A stretch of DNA of 64,000 nt from the NCBI GenBank assembly GCA_028571685.1, contig CM053140.1:55744201-55808200 (forward strand). Direction: 5' to 3'. The notes beneath the pieces are model-generated. The model worked only from the letters and a program-made list of their open reading frames with translations. It was not told the origin of the DNA and did no database searches. Below are positions 63,335 to 64,000 of this stretch, piece by piece (position 1 is the first letter of the stretch; the number at the start of each line of letters is the position of its first letter). Both the position numbers and the translations under genes were made by a program. The stretch comes from Heterohyrax brucei. Taxonomy: Eukaryota; Chordata; Mammalia; Hyracoidea; Procaviidae.

Positions 63335-64000
63335 GTTATTGTCGTCGTTAGGTCCCCTGGAGTCAGTTCCAACTCATAGTGACCCTGTGTACAACTGAAT
63401 GAAACACTGTCCAGTCTTGTACCGTTCTCACGATCATTGGTGTGTTCGAGCCCACTGTAGTCACTGGGTCAGTCCGTCTCTTGAGGGTCTTCCTTGTTTT
63501 TGCTGACCTGCCACTCTATCAAGCATGAAGTCCTTCCTCCAAGGACTGGTCTCTCCTGTTAACATGTCCAAAATACATGAGACAAAGTCTCTCCAACCTT
63601 ATGTTTAAAGAACATTCTGGCTATACTTCTTCCAAGATAGATTTGTCCCTTCCTTTGGCAGTCCATGGTATATTTGATATTCTTCACCAACACCATAATT
63701 CAAGCGGACCAATTCTTCTGTCTTCCTTATTCACTGTCCAGCTTTCACATGCATGTGAAGACATTGAAAATAGCATAGCTTGAGCCAGGCACACCTTTTG
63801 TTATTAAAGTAGCATCTTTCAGGGGCAGTGTTTTTTGTTTTTTGGGGTTTCTTTTGCTTTTTACACTTGAAAGAGGTCTTTTGCAGCAAATTTGCCCAGT
63901 GCAGTACATTGTTTAATTTCTTGACTGCTACTTCCATGGAAGTTGACTGTGGATCCTAGTAAAATGAAATTCTTGGCAACTCCAATCTTTTTTTTGTTTA
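63335..64000 (-). repeat. RTE 3' part, antisense, runs off the window
   Basis: 'gttaggtcccctggagtcagttccaactcatagtgaccctg' ... 'aacatgtccaaaatacatgag' ... 'cacatgcatgtgaagacattg'. Same text as RTE at 50907. Confidence 0.85.

Overview
This is a mammalian nuclear locus. Four genes are recognisable from their spliced protein sequence: the 3' part of SELENON (+), all of the MTFR1L coding sequence (+), all of the AUNIP coding sequence (-) and the intact PAQR7 coding exon (-). The order SELENON - MTFR1L - AUNIP - PAQR7 is what I know from human chromosome 1p36.11, so this is the orthologous block. The repeats point to the species group. About thirty tRNA-derived AfroSINEs are present, with RTE-type LINEs that share the SINE 3' tail. 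Both the long AfroSINE type and the short type with an internal deletion of about 45 bp occur. As I recall the literature, the short type marks Paenungulata (elephants, sirenians, hyraxes). An elephant or sirenian is my best guess.

Layout. 1-7790: last six coding exons of SELENON, including the in-frame UGA for selenocysteine, its downstream stem-loop (SRE), the stop codon and a long 3'UTR with a SECIS element. 7790-10440: intergenic, with L1 3' ends and AfroSINEs. 10440-11320: CpG island and first exon of MTFR1L. 13580-26920: six coding exons of MTFR1L, with a 3.8 kb RTE copy in one intron and L1 and mariner remnants in others. 27800-29420: convergent 3' ends of MTFR1L and AUNIP. 29545-57501: AUNIP, three coding exons on the minus strand; its 25 kb first intron is almost wholly nested transposons (RTE, L1, four MaLR-like solo LTRs, AfroSINEs). 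57502-57745: AUNIP promoter. 58150-59835: two copies of a 250 bp segment, the second lying in the PAQR7 3'UTR. 60350-61393: PAQR7. 61416-64000: PAQR7 5' intron, ending inside another RTE.

The four genes do not form a pathway: SELENON is an ER selenoprotein, MTFR1L a mitochondrial outer-membrane regulator, AUNIP a centrosome/DNA-repair factor and PAQR7 a membrane progestin receptor. I see no undescribed gene system. The most informative unexpected features are evolutionary: palindromic mariner derivatives in three copies, a likely 85 bp templated insertion, datable nested insertions with target-site duplications, the segmental duplication at PAQR7, and loss of the usual MTFR1L start codon.
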